A DNA stretch of 64,000 bases, from positions 1-64,000 of the forward strand of contig NZ_PIPJ01000008.1 of the NCBI RefSeq assembly GCF_003987135.1, read 5' to 3'. The notes under the pieces are model-generated. The model did not search any database. It was not told the origin of the DNA and worked only from the letters and a program-made list of their open reading frames with translations. This document shows, in pieces, positions 46,198 through 56,587 of this stretch. This stretch comes from Aliidiomarina iranensis (GTDB taxonomy: Bacteria > Pseudomonadota > Gammaproteobacteria > Enterobacterales > Alteromonadaceae). Each line of letters begins with the position of its first letter. Position 1 is the first letter of the stretch. A program made the translations under genes and the position numbers.

Positions 46198-46242
46198 CTC
46201 GCAACAGCGGTTTAGGCTTAGCAACAAAAATACCGAGCAACA

Positions 46243-46276
46243 AAAAACGCCCTTTAATTACTTAAAGGGCGTTTTT
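46243..46276. terminator. Bidirectional terminator of the MAPEG gene and tRNA-Val cluster
   Basis: AAAAACGCCCTTTAA pairs with TTAAAGGGCGTTTTT around TTAC, a 15-bp stem. It ends 4 nt from the tRNA-Val 3' end, so on the minus strand it closes the tRNA transcript, and on the plus strand the MAPEG transcript. Confidence 0.92.
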
Positions 46277-46280
46277 AATT

Positions 46281-46356
46281 TGGTGGATGGTACTGGGCTC
46301 GAACCAGTGACCCCCGCCTTGTAAGGGCGGTGCTCTCCCAGCTGAGCTAACCATCC
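46281..46356 (-). tRNA. tRNA-Val(TAC), copy 1
   Basis: 76 nt, acceptor GGATGGT paired with ACCATCC, anticodon TAC in CTTACAA, CCA encoded. Identical to the copies at 46414 and 46552. Confidence 0.98.
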
Positions 46357-46413
46357 GGGAAACTTGCTTGTACTAATTACGCCAAAAACTAAACTTGGCA
46401 CAACCTAAAAATT

Positions 46414-46489
46414 TGGTGGATGGTACTGGGCTCGAACCAGTGACCCCCGCCTTGTAAGGGCGGTGCTCTCCCAGCTGAGCTAACCATCC
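46414..46489 (-). tRNA. tRNA-Val(TAC), copy 2
   Basis: 76 nt, identical to the flanking copies; spacers of 57 and 62 nt. Confidence 0.98.
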
Positions 46490-46551
46490 TGGGAATTAAC
46501 TAAAATCATTATTTGTTAGATTTTAAATTAAATAGCAACTTTTGGCGAATT

Positions 46552-46627
46552 TGGTGGATGGTACTGGGCTCGAACCAGTGACCCCCGCCTTGTAAGGGCG
46601 GTGCTCTCCCAGCTGAGCTAACCATCC
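46552..46627 (-). tRNA. tRNA-Val(TAC), copy 3
   Basis: 76 nt, identical to the others and first in the transcript. Matches valU-valX-valY of E. coli in anticodon and position near gltX. Confidence 0.98.
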
Positions 46628-46652
46628 ACATTTCGCTGAGTTGCAGGCCGCT

Positions 46653-46680
46653 ATTATAGGGATGCGGCGAAAGCTGTCAA
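46653..46680 (-). promoter_or_regulatory. Sigma-70 promoter of the tRNA-Val cluster
   Basis: On the minus strand TTGACA (46675-46680) and TATAAT (46653-46658) are both perfect consensus boxes, 16 nt apart. The -10 box is 25 nt before the mature tRNA. Confidence 0.9.
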
Positions 46681-46737
46681 CCGCAATTTACCTGCTTTTA
46701 TCCTAACTGCCGATTTTTGCACCATTTCGCCGAGAAA

Positions 46738-48759
46738 TTAGCCGTGCGTTTTCAGTTGCTCCCTCAGTTGCTTTAATTCATCCCTTATTTTCGCAGCCTT
46801 TTCAAACTCTAAATCTTTTGCCGCTTGATACATAGTTTTCTCACGCACGCTAATCTCTTGCATTAACTCTTTCGGATCACGGTACTCTGGAATTCGAATG
46901 CCCGCTCCTGCAGCGGCTACTCGTTCTTTATCACGCTTACGTTTGGCCGCATTACCACCAAGATCCATTACATCGGTAACCCGTTTGTTCAAACCTTGTG
47001 GCGTAATGCCATGTTCAAGATTGTGCGCAACCTGTTTTGTTCGGCGCCGCTCCGTTTCATCCATGGCGCGTTGCATCGAGCCCGTAATGCGATCCGCATA
47101 TAGAATGGCTTTACCATTCACGTTCCGCGCTGCGCGGCCAATTGTTTGAATCAATGAGCGTTCGGCGCGCAAAAAGCCTTCTTTATCTGCATCAAGTATT
47201 GCAACTAGGGATACTTCCGGAATATCCAAACCCTCTCGCAATAAGTTAATACCAATTAGCGCATCAAACTCACCTAAACGTAGATCGCGAATAATTTCCA
47301 TGCGCTCTACCGTATCAATATCGGAATGCAAATAACGTACGCGAATACCATGTTCATCGAGATAATCGGCTAAATCTTCCGACATACGTTTGGTAAGTGT
47401 AGTAACTAAAACACGCTCACCATTCGCGGCGCGAAGCCGAATTTCCGACATCACATCATCAACCTGGGTAGCCACTGGCCGTATTTCGATTTCCGGGTCA
47501 ATCAGCCCCGTTGGCCGCACCACCTGCTCTACCACCTCGCCACCGCACTTCTCTACTTCATAATTACCGGGCGTGGCGGAAACATAAATAGTTTGTGGTG
47601 AGATAGCTTCAAATTCAGCAAACTTTAATGGCCGATTATCTAGCGCTGAAGGCAGCCGAAATCCATAGCCAACAAGATTTTCTTTCCGCGAGCGATCGCC
47701 TTTATACATGGCGCCTACTTGCGAAACCGTTACGTGTGATTCATCGATGATGAGTAGTGCATCGTCGGGCAAATAATCCATCAAAGTTGGTGGCGGCTCG
47801 CCAGGGGCTCGTCCAGAAAGATAGCGGGAATAGTTTTCAATGCCCGAGCAATAGCCAAGCTCCAACATCATTTCAATATCAAATTGAGTGCGTTCGCGAA
47901 TCCGCTGTTCTTCAATCAGCTTATTTTCACCAATAAATTGCTCACGGCGATCTTTCAGTTCTTCTTTTATCCGATCGATAGCTTCAACGATTTTATCCCG
48001 TGGCGTCACGTAGTGGGTTTTCGGATACACGGTAAAGCGCGCTAGATCGGCTTGCAGTACTTGGCCAGTTAAGGGTTCAAACAGGCTTATTCGCTCTATC
48101 TCATCATCAAAGATTTCGATACGCACGGCGGTATCATCGGATTCAGCCGGGAAGATATCAATCACTTCACCGCGTACACGGTAGGTACCCCGGGTAAAGG
48201 CCTCGTCGTTACGCTTGTATTGAATAGTGGCTAGGTTACGAATAATATCGCGCGGATCGATAATATCGCCACGGCGAATATGCAACATCATTTTCCGATA
48301 GGATTGCGGATCGCCCAAACCATAAATCGCAGAAACGGAAGCAATCAACACAACATCACGGCGTTCCATCAGCGCTTTCGTAGCAGATAAGCGCATTTGC
48401 TCGATATGCTCGTTTATTGATGCATCTTTCTCGATAAAGGTATCAGTGGTTGGTACATAGGCTTCAGGCTGATAATAATCGTAGTAGGATACGAAATATT
48501 CCACCGCATTATTCGGGAAGAACTCTTTCATTTCACCGTAGAGCTGTGCTGCAAGGGTTTTATTATGGGCAAGAATAAGGGTGGGCCGATTCGTGCTCGC
48601 AATCACATTAGCCATGGTAAAGGTTTTACCCGAACCGGTTACGCCGAGCAGCGTTTGCTGCGCAAGGCCAGCATCGAGATTCTCAATCAGTTTAGCAATC
48701 GCTTTGGGTTGATCACCTGCTGGCTGATATTCTGATACCAGCTTAAAATCACGCGCCAT
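46738..48759 (-). CDS. uvrB: Excinuclease ABC subunit B
   Basis: UvrB is the damage-verifying helicase-like subunit of nucleotide excision repair. From ATG at 48759 (AAGGAG 6 nt upstream) it is 673 residues; a start seven codons earlier lacks a site. Motifs are [14 protein letters not shown] (Walker A), the beta-hairpin [50 protein letters not shown], and a C-terminal UVR domain with [20 protein letters not shown]. The start overlaps the MATE gene by 11 nt. Confidence 0.98.
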   Translation of the reverse strand: MARDFKLVSEYQPAGDQPKAIAKLIENLDAGLAQQTLLGVTGSGKTFTMANVIASTNRPTLILAHNKTLAAQLYGEMKEFFPNNAVEYFVSYYDYYQPEAYVPTTDTFIEKDASINEHIEQMRLSATKALMERRDVVLIASVSAIYGLGDPQSYRKMMLHIRRGDIIDPRDIIRNLATIQYKRNDEAFTRGTYRVRGEVIDIFPAESDDTAVRIEIFDDEIERISLFEPLTGQVLQADLARFTVYPKTHYVTPRDKIVEAIDRIKEELKDRREQFIGENKLIEEQRIRERTQFDIEMMLELGYCSGIENYSRYLSGRAPGEPPPTLMDYLPDDALLIIDESHVTVSQVGAMYKGDRSRKENLVGYGFRLPSALDNRPLKFAEFEAISPQTIYVSATPGNYEVEKCGGEVVEQVVRPTGLIDPEIEIRPVATQVDDVMSEIRLRAANGERVLVTTLTKRMSEDLADYLDEHGIRVRYLHSDIDTVERMEIIRDLRLGEFDALIGINLLREGLDIPEVSLVAILDADKEGFLRAERSLIQTIGRAARNVNGKAILYADRITGSMQRAMDETERRRTKQVAHNLEHGITPQGLNKRVTDVMDLGGNAAKRKRDKERVAAAGAGIRIPEYRDPKELMQEISVREKTMYQAAKDLEFEKAAKIRDELKQLREQLKTHG

Positions 48760-50176
48760 GCTGTTCTCCTTTCGGTTCATTCGCAGTAGCTGTTGCTACC
48801 GCGTTAGCTGCCGTTATGCGCCCTGCTTGCCCGTTTGTTTCCCGCATAAACCAGCGGTAGGCCAAAAACGCCGTGATCACATTCGCCAGCACGCCGCCAA
48901 CGAACATGCCCGGTAAATCAGCTATCATATTGCCCAACCACGATAAGGGCACAAACATCACAAATAAACGCAGCAAACTCAATAATAAAGCTTGAATCGG
49001 CAAGTGCAGCGCGTTTAACGATGAATTCGTAAGAATTATCCAACCCTGCACGCCATACCCTAGCGGCATGATCCAAACAAACAATGCCAGCACACGCGCT
49101 ACTTCCGCATCTCGTGCAAAGGCCATTTGAATAACCGGCAACAGTGCCAGCATGAGGAGATATACCCCAGCTTGCAAAAGTAGAATGAGTTTTAGTGCGG
49201 TTTTATACGCGGCTTGAACCCGTTGGATCTTACCGGCTCCAAAGTTTTGGCTGATGAAGGGTGGCAGCGACATCGAAAGCGCCAAAATCACTACAGAAGC
49301 GATAGATTCTAACCGCGCTCCCGCACCAAATGCGGCTACCGCAGGCGCACCATGGGTGGCCACTATGGCGGTGAGCACTCCCATCGCAATCGGCGTTAAC
49401 ATATTTGCACTAGCCGCTGGAAGGCCGATACGAAGCAGCTGCTTCGATGCTCGCCAAAAATCAACAAAACCGGGCGGTAACGGCTCAATCAAGCGTTTAC
49501 GCCACACTAGTAAATAAATAATCGCAACGAAACCTATCAACCACGAGCCCACACTGGCGTATGCCGCGCCCTCCATACCCATTGCCGGCACCGGGCCCCA
49601 GCCGAAAATCAAGATGGGATCTAAAATGGCGTTTACTAAACCACCTGTAGCCATGATCAGTGAAGGGGTTTTGGTATCGCCAGAGGCGCGCAATATGCTG
49701 TTCCCCACCATGGGTAACACAAGAAAAATAGCGCCCAAAAACCAGATATTCATATACTCGTCGATTAACGGCATGATTTCAGGAGTGGCGCCGAGCATGG
49801 CGAATATTGGCCGGGAAAAAACAAAACCCAAAAACGCTAAAATACCAACTAAGAGAGCCGAGAGCCATAATGCGCTACTGCCACTATTACGAGCCTCTTC
49901 ATCTTCATTAGCTCCAAGCTTGCGGGCAATTACCGCTGACGTACCAATTCCTAAGCCAATGGTTAAGCTAATCACTGTAAAGGTTACCGGAAAGGTAAAA
50001 CCAATGGCTGCAAGGGCTTCCGTGCCTAAAAGGCTAATGAAAAAGGTATCAACTAAGTTGAAGCTAATGAGCGTGGCCACCCCAGCGATCATCGGCCAAG
50101 TCATTGACCATAAAGTAGGCGTAATGGGGCCATTAAGCATTTGTTGTGATTTTTGCGTGGATGCCGCCGAGCGCAT
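48749..50176 (-). CDS. MATE family multidrug/cation exporter
   Basis: The 475-residue protein has about twelve membrane segments in two related halves. Typical MATE features are [20 protein letters not shown] with [15 protein letters not shown] at the start, [15 protein letters not shown], and the second half [20 protein letters not shown]-type motif with [17 protein letters not shown] transporters exchange drugs or metabolites for sodium or protons; the substrate is unknown. It lies upstream of uvrB with an overlap, so co-expression is possible. Confidence 0.92.
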   Translation of the reverse strand: MRSAASTQKSQQMLNGPITPTLWSMTWPMIAGVATLISFNLVDTFFISLLGTEALAAIGFTFPVTFTVISLTIGLGIGTSAVIARKLGANEDEEARNSGSSALWLSALLVGILAFLGFVFSRPIFAMLGATPEIMPLIDEYMNIWFLGAIFLVLPMVGNSILRASGDTKTPSLIMATGGLVNAILDPILIFGWGPVPAMGMEGAAYASVGSWLIGFVAIIYLLVWRKRLIEPLPPGFVDFWRASKQLLRIGLPAASANMLTPIAMGVLTAIVATHGAPAVAAFGAGARLESIASVVILALSMSLPPFISQNFGAGKIQRVQAAYKTALKLILLLQAGVYLLMLALLPVIQMAFARDAEVARVLALFVWIMPLGYGVQGWIILTNSSLNALHLPIQALLLSLLRLFVMFVPLSWLGNMIADLPGMFVGGVLANVITAFLAYRWFMRETNGQAGRITAANAVATATANEPKGEQHGA

Positions 50177-50436
50177 ACCATCTCCTCGAACTACTGGGCT
50201 AAAGGCGAAACAAAGGCATAAAAAACCGCCATAATGCGCTCACTTAAACACCGGCGAGTGCATCTTGCTAAAGCTACGGGGAAGCCTTGTGGAAAGCCTG
50301 ACACTATACCCGAATTAGGTTCTAAACACCATGTTGGCGGCAGCGCTACCACTGGACATTTAACCTCACTCCACATATAGTTAGCAGCCAGTGCTCACAT
50401 CTTAATTTCTCTTCAAACTACGTTAACAGGTGCCTT

Positions 50437-51627
50437 GTGGATTACAAACTTTCCAAGCGCGTCAATGCTATTAAACCATCTCCAACCTTGGCTGTTAGCC
50501 AAAAAGCGGCTGAACTAAAAGCTGCCGGTGCCGATGTAATTGGTTTAGGTGTTGGTGAGCCCGATTTTACTACCCCAAAATTTATCTGCGATGCGGCAAA
50601 AGCAGCCATTGATGCGGGCCATACGCGTTACACTGCCGTTGATGGCATCCCTGAGCTGAAACAGGCCGTTTGCGATAAGTTTGCGCGTGATAATAAGCTA
50701 CAGTATGAACCCAACCAGATTTTGGTTTCTGCCGGTGGCAAACACAGTATTTTTAATCTACTCACAGCCTGGCTAGATGAGGGCGATGAAGTAATTATTC
50801 CAGCGCCTTATTGGGTTTCCTATCCGGATATGACGTTATTAGTAGGCGCTAAACCCATTGTTATTGAAGCCGGTATTGAACAAGCCTATAAAATTACTGC
50901 CGAGCAATTGTCAGCCGCCATCACCGAAAACACTAAACTACTATTTTTGAACAGCCCATCGAATCCAACGGGTATGGCCTATACAGCAGAAGAACTCAAG
51001 GCGTTAGCAGAAGTTCTGCGCCAACACCCGCAGGTGTTGATTGCCACGGACGATATGTACGAGCATATTTTGTGGACCGAGGCATCTTTTGTGAATATCG
51101 CTATGGTAGCGCCCGATTTAATCGAGCGTACTGTGATTCTTTCTGGAGTTTCGAAAGCATACGCAATGACAGGATGGCGGATTGGTTATGCCGCTGGCCC
51201 TAAAGCCATCATTGCTGCGATGAAAAAAGTACAATCGCAAAGTACCTCCAACCCTGCTTCGATCTCGCAACATGCTGCCCTTGCTGCATTAACCGGTGAT
51301 CAAAGCTTCATTGCTGAAATGGTTACTGAATTTCGTGCTCGCCACGATACGTTAGTGGCGGATTTGAGCAAGATTCCAGGCTTAAAGGTGATTTCAGGTG
51401 ATGGTACTTTCTATACCTTTCCCAATATCGAGGGTTTAATGGCAAAAGTTGGCGTAGAAACCGACGTTGAGCTTTGTGAAAGGTTATTGAGTGAAGCTAA
51501 CGTGGCACTGGTGCCGGGGTCAGCATTCGGATCTCCGGGGCATTTCCGCTTATCCTTTGCCGCTAGCCGCGAAGTGTTAGCAGAAGCCGTGAAGCGCATT
51601 GCAAAGTTCGCTGCGGATTATGCCTAG
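50437..51627 (+). CDS. Class I PLP-dependent aminotransferase (aspartate aminotransferase type)
   Basis: The 396-residue enzyme starts at GTG with AGG upstream. It has GVGEPDFTTP, the PLP-site residues SAGGKHSIFN and LNSPSNPTGMAY, the Schiff-base Lys in LSGVSKAYAMTGWRIGYAAG, and the substrate carboxylate Arg in HFRLSFAAS. This is the Ib (prokaryotic aspartate aminotransferase) subgroup, which may also accept prephenate or aromatic substrates. Monocistronic, divergent from the MATE gene, with a strong terminator. Confidence 0.93.
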   Translation: MDYKLSKRVNAIKPSPTLAVSQKAAELKAAGADVIGLGVGEPDFTTPKFICDAAKAAIDAGHTRYTAVDGIPELKQAVCDKFARDNKLQYEPNQILVSAGGKHSIFNLLTAWLDEGDEVIIPAPYWVSYPDMTLLVGAKPIVIEAGIEQAYKITAEQLSAAITENTKLLFLNSPSNPTGMAYTAEELKALAEVLRQHPQVLIATDDMYEHILWTEASFVNIAMVAPDLIERTVILSGVSKAYAMTGWRIGYAAGPKAIIAAMKKVQSQSTSNPASISQHAALAALTGDQSFIAEMVTEFRARHDTLVADLSKIPGLKVISGDGTFYTFPNIEGLMAKVGVETDVELCERLLSEANVALVPGSAFGSPGHFRLSFAASREVLAEAVKRIAKFAADYA

Positions 51628-51658
51628 GGGCCTCACCTGCTAAATTAAAATCTCAACG

Positions 51659-51694
51659 AAAAGGCGTTAGCAATATGAATTGCTAACGCCTTTT
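51659..51694. terminator. Terminator of the aminotransferase gene
   Basis: AAAAGGCGTTAGCAAT (51659-51674) and ATTGCTAACGCCTTTT (51679-51694) form a perfect 16-bp stem with a 4-nt loop, followed by CTTTTG. Confidence 0.95.
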
Positions 51695-52070
51695 CTTTTG
51701 TTTCCATAAAAACCGTAAAAGTATTTGTTTTGATGTTCAAAAAATCACTTAAACAAGCATAAATACGAACTTGAAAGTGCAAATTAAGTCAAGCTGTCAT
51801 ATTTGCCAAATAGTATAAAAATCCCGCATGTTGGTGATTACTCCGCGTTAACTATGCGAAAAATAAAGCATTCTTAAAGCAAAAAAATTAAAGTAATACA
51901 CAAGCTTTTGCGAATATTGTTGGAATAACGCACCAAGCCTGTGCAAAATCCAACCTTTTTTGTGATAGTTTTATAACTCATTGAAAAATATGGATTATAA
52001 AAATCATGCCAGTTTTTAACCTATCACATAAATCCGCTATAACCCCCGTGAAATAGGCTCGCCCACAGAG
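51695..52070. other. AT-rich intergenic stretch
   Basis: About 375 nt without a gene on either strand. It is AT-rich with many short A- and T-runs. I see no promoter or RNA that I can name. It leads into the DnaA-box cluster. Confidence 0.5.
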
Positions 52071-52152
52071 TTAACCACAGCTTTATCCACAGAAATAGTG
52101 GATAAGATCCTACGGAGCACGTACTGTAAGCGATCAACTCAATTGTGGATAA
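52071..52152. promoter_or_regulatory. Cluster of DnaA boxes
   Basis: Four 9-mers match the DnaA box TTATCCACA: TTAACCACA at 52071 (plus, one mismatch), TTATCCACA at 52083 (plus, perfect), TTATCCACT on the minus strand at 52097-52105 (one mismatch), and a perfect minus-strand box at 52144-52152. The second and third form an 8-bp inverted repeat around 7 nt. No dnaA, mnmG or dense GATC set is near, so it does not look like oriC. Confidence 0.7.
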
Positions 52153-52292
52153 ATTGTTAGTGGCCGTAACCACAAAATTGGAGAAATCACCACACATATT
52201 TTAGTTTTTGCGTAACATAGGCGAAAATCAACACAACACGTTCAAAATATACGCAAATGGCTCGGAAATTTGAAAATTGTTCAGCTTCCATA

Positions 52293-52321
52293 TTGACAGC
52301 GTAGGCCCATGCATTTAACAT
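52293..52321 (+). promoter_or_regulatory. Sigma-70 promoter of the tRNA-Asn pair
   Basis: TTGACA (52293-52298) and TAACAT (52316-52321) are 17 nt apart, 18 nt before the first tRNA-Asn. Confidence 0.82.
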
Positions 52322-52339
52322 CTCGCCCCGTTAAGCGAT

Positions 52340-52416
52340 TCCCCAGTAGCTCAGTTGGTTAGAGCGGTGGACTGTTAATCCATGTGTCGTTGGTTCGAAT
52401 CCAACCTGGGGAGCCA
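52340..52416 (+). tRNA. tRNA-Asn(GTT), copy 1
   Basis: 77 nt, acceptor TCCCCAG paired with CTGGGGA, anticodon GTT in CTGTTAA, CCA encoded. Identical to the second copy 26 nt downstream. Confidence 0.98.
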
Positions 52417-52442
52417 CTTGCTTAACACCCTTCAATATCAAT

Positions 52443-52519
52443 TCCCCAGTAGCTCAGTTGGTTAGAGCGGTGGACTGTTAATCCATGTGTCGTTGGTTCG
52501 AATCCAACCTGGGGAGCCA
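52443..52519 (+). tRNA. tRNA-Asn(GTT), copy 2
   Basis: 77 nt, identical to the first copy. No clear terminator follows before the convergent PAP2 gene. Confidence 0.98.
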
Positions 52520-52620
52520 TTGAGCGCCAGCCAAACTCTCAAGCTAATTTCTTCTCTTTTGCCAATACTTAAACATCAGCAATGCTAAAGAATCCCGAAG
52601 AAATCCGAGAACCCATCATT

Positions 52621-53160
52621 TCAAAGCGTGAAAGGTGTTGGTAGCAAAGTAACAATGAAGGCGGCGATAGAGGTGCCGAGAATAGCTCCGGCAACCACAT
52701 CACTAGGGTAATGCACACCAAGCGCAACCCGTGAAATGGCCACGGCAGCAGCCCAGCCGTAGAACAGAGGTGCCCATACCGGAAAGCTTGCCACAACTAA
52801 GGCAGCAAATAGAAAGGCAGCCGTGGAATGGCCGGAAGGAAACGAAAACCGATCGGCGGGTTTCAAAACCACTTTTTCTTTGCGCCGCAAAATCGGGCGA
52901 TCTCGGCGGAGCAGGTTTTTCAGCGCGATAAACAGCGGGATCTCTAATGCAAAAGCCAGTAGCGCACGCTGAATGAACAAGATACTGCCTTCAAACGCCG
53001 CCACGCCCGCTAAAAGAGCGAACAGCGCATAATACGGGCCATCACCACTGCGTGAAAGCCAGAACGCGAGCCTACTTTTTCGCAATGAGCGCGTAGTATG
53101 AAATAACCAATGAAACGTCATTTCATCAAATGCGCGCAAGCGTTTAAATAATGATATCAA
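52621..53160 (-). CDS. PAP2-superfamily phosphatase
   Basis: The 179-residue membrane protein carries all three PAP2 motifs: KNLLRRDRP (KX6RP), FPSGHST, and [12 protein letters not shown] (SRX5HX3D). About five membrane segments are expected. Members remove phosphate from phosphatidic acid, undecaprenyl pyrophosphate or PGP; substrate cannot be assigned here. Monocistronic, divergent from rsxA. Confidence 0.9.
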   Translation of the reverse strand: MISLFKRLRAFDEMTFHWLFHTTRSLRKSRLAFWLSRSGDGPYYALFALLAGVAAFEGSILFIQRALLAFALEIPLFIALKNLLRRDRPILRRKEKVVLKPADRFSFPSGHSTAAFLFAALVVASFPVWAPLFYGWAAAVAISRVALGVHYPSDVVAGAILGTSIAAFIVTLLPTPFTL

Positions 53161-53310
53161 ACGAGAGCCCTCACCACTCTTCTCGGCCTCCCGGCTGCAA
53201 ACTGAACCCCATATCTTACTGCAAAGAGGTACGGCTGCCTACACGGCAGTATAGGAAATTACCGGATTCAACAGAATTACCCGGAAAAACCTACATTCTG
53301 TAAGTTGTTT

Positions 53311-53417
53311 CCCGGGCCGTAAACCCGGATAATAGGCGCATGTAATAAATTTCACGAGTGCATGTTTGCACGCGATCAATTTCTTTGCCCGCACGGAATG
53401 TTCGCGTGCAGGTTTTT
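53311..53417 (+). promoter_or_regulatory. Hairpin-rich leader upstream of rsxA
   Basis: CCGGG/CCCGG (53312-53316/53324-53328), GTGCA/TGCAC (53358-53362/53367-53371) and GCACG/CGTGC (53391-53395/53405-53409) can each form a hairpin; the last is followed by GAGG-like A and five T (53413-53417). GCACGCG (53368-53374) can instead pair with CGCGTGC (53403-53409), excluding the last two. This looks like an attenuator layout, but no leader peptide or known riboswitch is visible. Confidence 0.35.
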
Positions 53418-53445
53418 CATGGGCAGGCATTGCAAAAGGTTGTAG

Positions 53446-54030
53446 ATGACAGAAATACTCTTACTTCTGGTAGCTACCGTTTTAGTTAATAACTTTGTGC
53501 TGGTTCAGTTCCTTGGGCTGTGCCCGTTTATGGGTGTTTCTAATAAACTTGAAACCGCCATTGGTATGTCGCTTGCCACCACCTTTGTACTTACCTTAGC
53601 TTCAGTAAGTAGCTACTTGGTTAATCAATATATTTTACAACCTTTCAACTTGATGTCGTTGCGCACCCTAAGTTTTATCCTAGTGATTGCTGTGGTTGTG
53701 CAATTCACCGAAATGGTTGTGCATAAAACCAGCCCCACGCTGTATCGCTTACTTGGCATTTTCTTACCGCTCATTACCACAAATTGTGCGGTACTCGGCG
53801 TGGCGTTACTGAACGTTAATGAACAGCATAATTTTGTCCAATCTATCGTATACGGTTTTGGCGCAGCTCTTGGTTTTTCTCTAGTGTTGGTGCTCTTTGC
53901 CGCTCTGCGCGAGCGCGTAGCCGCCGCTGATGTACCCAAGCCTTTTCGCGGTGCTGCTATCGGCATGATCTTAGCGGGTTTGATGTCGTTGGCATTTATG
54001 GGCTTTGCCGGATTGGTGAGTAGTTCATGA
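53446..54030 (+). CDS. rsxA: Electron transport complex subunit RsxA/RnfA
   Basis: A 194-residue membrane subunit of the Rsx/Rnf complex, which moves electrons between NADH and ferredoxin-like carriers coupled to ion flow, and in E. coli keeps SoxR reduced. It has six hydrophobic segments, with [20 protein letters not shown] near the start and the inner [15 protein letters not shown]. It is related to RsxE. First gene of rsxABCDGE; overlaps rsxB by 4 nt. Confidence 0.97.
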   Translation: MTEILLLLVATVLVNNFVLVQFLGLCPFMGVSNKLETAIGMSLATTFVLTLASVSSYLVNQYILQPFNLMSLRTLSFILVIAVVVQFTEMVVHKTSPTLYRLLGIFLPLITTNCAVLGVALLNVNEQHNFVQSIVYGFGAALGFSLVLVLFAALRERVAAADVPKPFRGAAIGMILAGLMSLAFMGFAGLVSSS

Positions 54031-54629
54031 GTTGGTTAGTTGGTATTATCGCACTTTCCGCTATTGCTCTGGCGGCGGGGTTAATTTTGGGCTTTGCCGC
54101 GATTCGCTTTCGCGTTGAAAGTGATCCTATCGTGGAACAAATTGATGGTTTGCTGCCACAAACCCAATGTGGGCAATGTGGTTACCCAGGTTGCCGGCCC
54201 TATGCGGAAGCAATAGCGAATGGTGATGAACTTAATAAATGCCCACCGGGCGGCCAAGCTACGATAGATCAACTGGCCGATTTACTCGGCCGTGAGGCAA
54301 AACCACTAGATGAAGCCCATGGCGAAGAAGCGCAGAAAACTGTAGCAGTGATCCGTGAAGATGAGTGCATTGGCTGCACAAAATGTATTCAAGCGTGCCC
54401 TGTAGATGCCATCTTAGGTGCCGCCAAGCAAATGCATACGGTTATCGCGGATGAATGCACAGGTTGCGATTTGTGTGTAGAGCCTTGCCCTGTTGATTGC
54501 ATTGATATGGTGCCCGTTGCCACTAAGCCAGAGCGTTGGAAGTGGCAGCTTGACCAAATTCCAGTGGCGGTTGTTGATGCCGGTCAAAACACCGCAACAT
54601 CGGCGCCCAGCGCAAGTAAGGTAAGTTGA
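54027..54629 (+). CDS. rsxB: Electron transport complex iron-sulfur subunit RsxB/RnfB
   Basis: The 200-residue protein has an N-terminal helix, a 4Fe-4S domain with [18 protein letters not shown] and NKCPPGG, then two ferredoxin clusters: [18 protein letters not shown] and [18 protein letters not shown]. It carries electrons within the Rsx complex. Overlaps rsxA by 4 nt; its TGA overlaps the rsxC ATG. Confidence 0.97.
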   Translation: MSWLVGIIALSAIALAAGLILGFAAIRFRVESDPIVEQIDGLLPQTQCGQCGYPGCRPYAEAIANGDELNKCPPGGQATIDQLADLLGREAKPLDEAHGEEAQKTVAVIREDECIGCTKCIQACPVDAILGAAKQMHTVIADECTGCDLCVEPCPVDCIDMVPVATKPERWKWQLDQIPVAVVDAGQNTATSAPSASKVS

Positions 54630-56587
54630 TGGCCGTAGAAATTTCCGCAACAAGTAAGCTATGGCGTTTTCCGGGCGGTATTCATCCGCCGGAACGCAAA
54701 GCGCCGGCTAATTTAAACAATATTCAGCGCTTTCCTTTGCCACCCATGCTCTTTATCCCGCTGCATCAACATATCGGCGAGGATGGCGAACTCTGTGTTG
54801 CAGTAGGTGATTATGTTTTAAAGGGGCAACCGCTCACTATTCCGGGGGTTAATAATGGCCTGCCGGTTCATGCAACAACGTCGGGCACCATTACAGCGAT
54901 TCACGAGCACCCTCTGAACCATCCATCAGGATTAACTGGGCTAACCGTATGCCTTGAACCTGATGGCAAAGAAGCGTGGTATCCGCGCCAGCCGCTTAAC
55001 AACATGGATGCCTTAAGCCAACGTGAGGTTTTACAGCATCTTCAGGCTATGGGAATAGCGGGCCTCGGGGGCGCCGGTTTCCCAACCGCGCGAAAAGTTG
55101 CCGGTGCGAAAAATATTGATGTTTTAATTATCAACGGTGTTGAATGTGAGCCCTACATCGCCTCTGATGATCGCTTAATGCGTGAGCATGCCAAAGAAAT
55201 ATTGGCCGGTAGCCATATTTTACAAAAGCTCACCTTTGCCAAGCAACTGGTGATTGCTATAGAGGATAACAAGCCAGAAGCTGCGGCAGCATTTCGGGAA
55301 GCTATCGAGCAGTTTTCCGTAACTGCTGATTTTTCTGCTGATGGTGCTGACCCAGCCGGTTCTGCGGCAAGAACCAACAGACAACCGATTTTAAAAATTG
55401 TACCTACACGATACCCATCAGGTGGCGAAAAACAGCTTATCCAAGTACTCACCGGCAAACAGGTGCCGGTGCGCGGCTTACCGGCCGATATTGGTATTCT
55501 CATGCAAAATGTGGCAACTGCCTATGCGGTTGAACGTGCCGTGAATCATGGTGAGCCGCTGCTTGAGCGAGTTGTTACCATTACCGGTGAAGCAGTAAAA
55601 AATCCCGGCACAGCTTGGGCTTTATTAGGCACCCCAATTGATTATCTGTTGGCGCAATCAGGTTTTAAACCCGGTAAAAAACAGCGAGTGATCATGGGTG
55701 GCCCAATGATGGGTTTCACCGTTACGAACCTGCAAATTCCAGTGATTAAAACAACCAACTGTGTGTTGGCACCTACGCATAAAGAGCTTACGCCGCCACA
55801 AGCAGAAATGGCCTGTATACGCTGCGGCGCCTGTGAAATCGCCTGCCCCGCATCGCTCTTACCACAGCAATTGCAATGGTTAGCAAAAGCTCAAGATTAT
55901 GCAGGTTTGAAACAGCATCATTTAGCCGATTGTATTGAATGTGGCGCTTGCGCCTATGTATGCCCAAGCCAAATTCCACTGGTACAATATTATCGGCAAG
56001 CGAAAGCGGAAATTCGCGAACAAACGATTGAGCAACAAAAATCGGAAATTGCTCGGCAACGTTTCGAAGCGCGGCAAGCTCGGCTCGAACGTGAGAAAGA
56101 AGAGCGCTTAGAAAAGCACCGCAAAGCCGCTGAAGCTAGGAAGGCAGCGCAGGCAGCTCGGCAAAGTGAAGCCACTGCAACCGAGCAAGATCCAGTAAAG
56201 GCAGCTTTGGCGCGGGTTAAGGCCAAAAAAGCGCAACAAACTGCGCCGGCAGCAAACACGGAGAGCCCACAAGGCCCCGCAGGCTCAGCGAGCCAAACAA
56301 CACCTGAGCACAAAGTTGACCAAAAAACCGATCAAAAAGATGCCGTTGCTGCTGCGGTAGCGCGCGCGAAAGCGAAGAAAGCCGAGCGCGATCGTTTAGC
56401 GCAAGCGGAAAACAACAATGAAGCTGAGAAGCCAATTGCTGCCAAGAACGCGCCTGATCATGATAAAAAAGATGCGGTTGCTGCAGCCGTGGCACGGGCA
56501 AAAGCAAAAAAAGCCGAGCGCGAACGCTTAGCGCAAGCGGAAAACAATGCCAGCACAACCAACACTAAAGGTAGCGATAACGGATGA
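54629..56587 (+). CDS. rsxC: Electron transport complex subunit RsxC/RnfC
   Basis: The 652-residue protein has an N-terminal barrel (FPGGIHPPERKAPAN, GDYVLKGQPL), the NADH/FMN-binding middle (GLGGAGFPTARK, NGVECEPYI, YPSGGEKQLI) and two 4Fe-4S motifs CIRCGACEIACPAS and CIECGACAYVCPSQ. The C-terminal 200 residues are a charged coiled coil with Ala/Lys-rich repeats: three related units of about 43 residues with VAAAVARAKAKKAER. ATG at 54629 overlaps the rsxB stop. Such tails are known in gammaproteobacterial RsxC. Confidence 0.96.
   Translation: MAVEISATSKLWRFPGGIHPPERKAPANLNNIQRFPLPPMLFIPLHQHIGEDGELCVAVGDYVLKGQPLTIPGVNNGLPVHATTSGTITAIHEHPLNHPSGLTGLTVCLEPDGKEAWYPRQPLNNMDALSQREVLQHLQAMGIAGLGGAGFPTARKVAGAKNIDVLIINGVECEPYIASDDRLMREHAKEILAGSHILQKLTFAKQLVIAIEDNKPEAAAAFREAIEQFSVTADFSADGADPAGSAARTNRQPILKIVPTRYPSGGEKQLIQVLTGKQVPVRGLPADIGILMQNVATAYAVERAVNHGEPLLERVVTITGEAVKNPGTAWALLGTPIDYLLAQSGFKPGKKQRVIMGGPMMGFTVTNLQIPVIKTTNCVLAPTHKELTPPQAEMACIRCGACEIACPASLLPQQLQWLAKAQDYAGLKQHHLADCIECGACAYVCPSQIPLVQYYRQAKAEIREQTIEQQKSEIARQRFEARQARLEREKEERLEKHRKAAEARKAAQAARQSEATATEQDPVKAALARVKAKKAQQTAPAANTESPQGPAGSASQTTPEHKVDQKTDQKDAVAAAVARAKAKKAERDRLAQAENNNEAEKPIAAKNAPDHDKKDAVAAAVARAKAKKAERERLAQAENNASTTNTKGSDNG

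Noticed and set aside
52071-52152. Chromosomal origin oriC
   Set aside because: Only four boxes, few GATC sites and no dnaA, dnaN, mnmG or rnpA nearby.
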